From Bacteroidota bacterium (lineage in GTDB: Bacteria > Bacteroidota > Bacteroidia > Cytophagales > Cyclobacteriaceae): a stretch of 8,266 bases of DNA. The stretch covers positions 1 to 8,266 of the forward strand of contig JAEYXN010000280.1 of NCBI GenBank assembly GCA_023431285.1, read 5' to 3'. The stretch's first letter is position 1. Each line of letters opens with the position of its first letter. Below are positions 5,972 through 8,266 of this stretch, in pieces. The notes under the pieces are model-generated. The model was not told the DNA's origin. It saw only the letters and a list, made by a program, of their open reading frames with translations, and made no database searches. The translations under genes and the position numbers were made by a program.

Positions 5972-7444
5972 CTACTTCCCTCCTCCGTAAAGTTTCTTAC
6001 CCGCTTGTTCATATTTGTCACCGGGAGTCCAGGCTGGCTTACGCGAGTCATTTGAAAGGAGATGGACCGTGTACACGAAAGTCCGGTAGAACTGTGTGAG
6101 GTAATCCATGTCCAGCGTAGAGAACTCGTCAGAAGGGCGATGGTAATTCTTGAATATGCTCTCATCCATCTTAGACAGGCCTGGTTGAAGTTTAATCGCA
6201 GGTACCCCTTCCTTAGCAAAAGAGACCTGGTCGGAACGATCATAGAAACCTTCTGATGGATCAGGATCGCCGCCAACGGTGAAGTTATACGCCTTCGCAG
6301 CCTGCGTTACAAGATCATCGACGTTTGTTCTGCCCAGACTGATGCTCGTGACGCGGGTCTTGTCGTTATAACCAACGCCATCGCAATTGAGATTCAGCAC
6401 TGTTTTCTCCAGCGGCACAATGGGATGCTTTGCGTACCAGCTACTTCCAAGAAGCCCTTTCTCCTCGCAGGTAACGGCCATGATAACGACAGAACGCTTC
6501 GACGGATGTTGTGCGAGGAACCTGGCTGTCTGCAGCAATGCCACAGTTCCCAAGGCGTTATCTCTTGCTCCATTGAAAATACTATCTGGCTGATCAGGTT
6601 CGCGTGTCACACCGACATGATCGTAATGTGCTGTAAGAATGACGTATTCATTTTTCAAGACGGGATCAGTGCCTTCCACCAGTGCGGCGACATTCTTTCC
6701 AGCGAAGCTTTGCGGCGCCGGTGACGTAACTGAAACTTTCCCGCTTATCTTTTTCGATTCATTGAGTGCCAGGTCACCTGGATTCTTAGACTTCACCCAT
6801 ACAAACGGAATGCTCTCACCCTGGCGTAACGTCCATTTCACGTTATGAAAGAAATTCACCAACGCCGGCCATGGAACCTGTGGTAATGCGAGGATCTCCA
6901 CCAATCCTGCGGCACCCATCTTCTGAACCATCGCATATTTATCACGACTGGCCATATAAACCTTGTTGATGTTGTCGGTGTCTTTTGATCCTGCCAGTGC
7001 AAGCACCATTTTTCCTTTAATATCTTTTTTCTTCAGCTCTTCTTCTGATCCGTACCCGACGTAAACAAAGTCTCCGGTCCAGTTATTCGATGTACCGCCA
7101 AGCACAAGCATACTTTGGTTGAGGGTAAATTGTTCCTTGCCTATCGTCGCAGATCCACCTGTTGGCGGAAGGTATTTGGAGAGGTCGACGTATTGAAAAT
7201 AGTCATCCGTGCCCGGGAGTGGCGGAATATTGTTGATCCGAAACTGGGTTCGAATATAGTTTGCAGCAATGTCAAGCTCATTGGAACCCGCATCTCGACC
7301 CCGCATCTCATCAGCCGCAAGAAACGAGAGATGCGCTGAGGCATCGTGTTTCACAACTATTTTGTCGATCTGGTCAGTGATGGATTGCGCCGACGAAGAA
7401 ATTGCGATTAACACCAGCGCAGTAATAAAACCGAAATGTTTCAT
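5972..7444 (-). CDS. Exported M28-family zinc peptidase with PA-like domain
   Basis: The 490-residue product starts with a signal peptide (MKHFGF, hydrophobic core, likely cleavage after SSSAQ, residue 20), so it acts in the periplasm or outside the cell. A PA-like insert lies at about 120-235 (WTGDFVYVGYGSEEE, KGKMVLALAG, KMGAAGLVEI). The catalytic M28 domain follows, with all expected residues visible: HYDH (H273, catalytic D275), bridging D295 in GARDNALG, the glutamate pair E327/E328 in TCEEKGLLGS, D355 in NCDGVG and H435 in YHRPSDE. This is a di-zinc aminopeptidase layout; such enzymes remove N-terminal residues from peptides. The substrate is unknown. The reading frame is open back to 7531, but I chose ATG 7444 because it opens the signal peptide and because the extension would run through the upstream terminator. 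Only about 37 bases separate that terminator from the start, so any promoter is compact; none was clear to me. Confidence 0.93.
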   Translation of the reverse strand: MKHFGFITALVLIAISSSAQSITDQIDKIVVKHDASAHLSFLAADEMRGRDAGSNELDIAANYIRTQFRINNIPPLPGTDDYFQYVDLSKYLPPTGGSATIGKEQFTLNQSMLVLGGTSNNWTGDFVYVGYGSEEELKKKDIKGKMVLALAGSKDTDNINKVYMASRDKYAMVQKMGAAGLVEILALPQVPWPALVNFFHNVKWTLRQGESIPFVWVKSKNPGDLALNESKKISGKVSVTSPAPQSFAGKNVAALVEGTDPVLKNEYVILTAHYDHVGVTREPDQPDSIFNGARDNALGTVALLQTARFLAQHPSKRSVVIMAVTCEEKGLLGSSWYAKHPIVPLEKTVLNLNCDGVGYNDKTRVTSISLGRTNVDDLVTQAAKAYNFTVGGDPDPSEGFYDRSDQVSFAKEGVPAIKLQPGLSKMDESIFKNYHRPSDEFSTLDMDYLTQFYRTFVYTVHLLSNDSRKPAWTPGDKYEQAGKKLYGGGK

Positions 7445-7480
7445 AGTAGCTCGTTTAGGTTCGGGAAGTAAACGAATTAG

Positions 7481-7519
7481 TCTATAAAAGAAAAGCGGAT
7501 TCCCGAAGGAATCCGCTTT
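7481..7519 (-). terminator. Strong intrinsic terminator after glnN with UUCG tetraloop
   Basis: AAAGCGGATTCC (7492-7503) and GGAATCCGCTTT (7508-7519) form a perfect 12-base-pair stem. On the - strand the loop is C(UUCG)G, an exceptionally stable tetraloop, and the stem is followed by a tail reading TTTTCTTTTATAG. The orientation of the loop and of the T-rich tail both show that it ends transcription coming from glnN. It lies 46 bases past the glnN stop and 37 bases before the peptidase start, so it insulates the two same-strand genes. Confidence 0.92.
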
Positions 7520-7520
7520 A

Positions 7521-7559
7521 ATCAAGACCATGATGACCTGATGGCCTAATGGCCTTGAT
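7521..7559 (-). repeat. Second hairpin in the glnN 3' untranslated region
   Basis: ATCAAGACCAT (7521-7531) and ATGGCCTTGAT (7549-7559) are complementary over 11 positions with one exception, 7527/7553. That pair is a mismatch on the + strand but a G-U wobble in RNA copied from the - strand, so the structure fits the glnN transcript best. The 17-base loop spans 7532-7548. The hairpin begins 6 bases after the glnN stop codon and is followed directly by the terminator, so the mRNA would end in two stacked hairpins. Confidence 0.55.
7531..7554. repeat. Three imperfect tandem 8-base units
   Basis: The units are TGATGACC, TGATGGCC and TAATGGCC, head to tail, each differing from the next by one base. 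They make up the loop and one arm of the glnN 3' hairpin. The array is short and could be a replication-slippage product or chance. Confidence 0.4.
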
Positions 7560-7565
7560 AAAATG

Positions 7566-8266
7566 TTAACGAAGGAACAAAAGTTCTCTGTGTTTCAACA
7601 AAGGCCAATCCTCGTTGTCCACAAGCAATTCAAGTTTATCAACTGCATCGCGGATCACATCGAAGTACTTCTCCTTCACGTCGTCGCAGTATGCGATGGC
7701 CCGTTTGTGAGTGTCGGCGATCTTGTTGACGCGCTTTCTTTCTTCAACCATCGCACGAACATTATTTTTGATCGTATCGATGTGTCCTGAAATCTGGCGG
7801 ATCGTTTGAACGACAGCCGTGTTATCTACACCAAGACCTTTCAGTCCGTTGGCGTTGTCGATCAGTTTTGTCTGATAAGCGATAGCTGTGGGCACGATAT
7901 GGTTCATTGCCAGGTCACCCATTACGCGGGATTCAATCTGAACGCGTTTGATATATGACTCCCAGCGGATCTCAGTCCTTGCTTCGCTTTCCACGCGCGA
8001 CATTACGCCATGTTTCTCAAAAAGCTCCAGCGCGCTTTCGGAGATATACGCTTCCAAAGCACGTGGTGTGTTCTTGACATTGTTCAGCCCACGCTTTTCG
8101 GCTTCATTTACCCATGCGTCGGAGTATCCGTCTCCTTCGAAGCGAATCGCCTTGCTTTCCTTGATATACTCACGCAACACAGAAACAATGGCCAGTCGCT
8201 TTTCCTGACCTTTGTCGATGAGCTTTGACACTGCGTCGAAGAATTGGCTAAGTTGTTCAGCCACAA
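7566..8266 (-). CDS. glnN: Type III glutamine synthetase, C-terminal part (5' end outside window)
   Basis: The last 233 or so residues of a gene that enters from the right edge are present. The frame stays open to the edge, so the first codons here (including a GTG at 8264) are internal. The text matches the C-terminal region of GSIII: FEGDGYSDAWVNEAEKRGL, the following NTPRALEAYI, LFEKHGVMSRVE, a long helical part with IVPTAIAYQTKLIDNANGL, and the closing VDKLELLVDNEDWPLLKHRE followed by LLFLR. GSIII makes glutamine from glutamate, ammonia and ATP in the cytoplasm. It is a large enzyme (about 700 or more residues, dodecameric) typical of Bacteroidota and cyanobacteria. The catalytic beta-grasp and barrel lie upstream, outside this window, so active-site residues cannot be checked. 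The intact C-terminus and the following terminator argue that the gene is functional. It is an ordinary housekeeping gene. Confidence 0.93.
   Translation of the reverse strand, partial: VAEQLSQFFDAVSKLIDKGQEKRLAIVSVLREYIKESKAIRFEGDGYSDAWVNEAEKRGLNNVKNTPRALEAYISESALELFEKHGVMSRVESEARTEIRWESYIKRVQIESRVMGDLAMNHIVPTAIAYQTKLIDNANGLKGLGVDNTAVVQTIRQISGHIDTIKNNVRAMVEERKRVNKIADTHKRAIAYCDDVKEKYFDVIRDAVDKLELLVDNEDWPLLKHRELLFLR

Noticed and set aside
7445..7531. 29-residue N-terminal extension of the M28 peptidase
   Set aside because: It would be encoded by the terminator hairpin and would bury the clear signal peptide that starts at 7444.
7948..8228. Overlapping forward reading frames opposite glnN
   Set aside because: They are antisense shadows of a conserved housekeeping gene.
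1..8266. A dedicated defence, secretion or biosynthetic system
   Set aside because: The genes present are individually recognisable or small unknowns with no nuclease, helicase, toxin, recombinase, CRISPR repeat or biosynthetic cluster partner visible.

Overview
The window looks like chromosomal DNA of a Bacteroidota bacterium, most likely a Cytophagales/Chitinophaga-like lineage. This rests on gene content and signals, not on a database search. It carries a type III glutamine synthetase, an outer-membrane beta-barrel protein with a Bacteroidota-type N-terminal domain, a relic of the 'MacB/FtsX' permease family that is highly amplified in Cytophagales, small SPII lipoproteins, start codons mostly without strong Shine-Dalgarno sequences, and possible TAnnTTTG-like -7 boxes.

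Left part (1-2601, + strand): a small two-helix membrane protein with a bacterial PH-like domain (86-589), a small predicted lipoprotein (651-1049), a 322-base gap holding a weak promoter candidate and a 5'-leader hairpin, then a 409-residue outer-membrane beta-barrel protein (1372-2601). Middle (2602-3333): a decayed ABC-transporter permease gene. Pieces of its N-terminus and centre can be read in all three frames, separated by a stop, frameshifts and at least one large deletion.

Right of that (3334-5914, + strand): a 94-residue three-helix membrane protein, an acyltransferase-3 family integral membrane enzyme (3701-4837) closely followed by a YdeI/OmpD-associated family protein (4844-5434, 6-base gap, probably co-transcribed), and a separate small lipoprotein (5513-5914). 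The last part is on the - strand: an exported M28-family zinc aminopeptidase with a PA-like domain (5972-7444), and at the window edge the 3' part of glnN, type III glutamine synthetase (7566-8266, 5' end outside the window). A strong intrinsic terminator with a UUCG loop separates glnN from the peptidase. A second hairpin lies between the convergent lipoprotein and peptidase genes.

Most intact genes encode envelope-located proteins (inner membrane, periplasm, outer membrane), but I see no sign that they form one system. No CRISPR array, tRNA, rRNA, intact insertion sequence, toxin-antitoxin pair or recognisable defence cassette is visible. I found no convincing undescribed system. The most informative features are the permease gene relic and the structured glnN 3' end.
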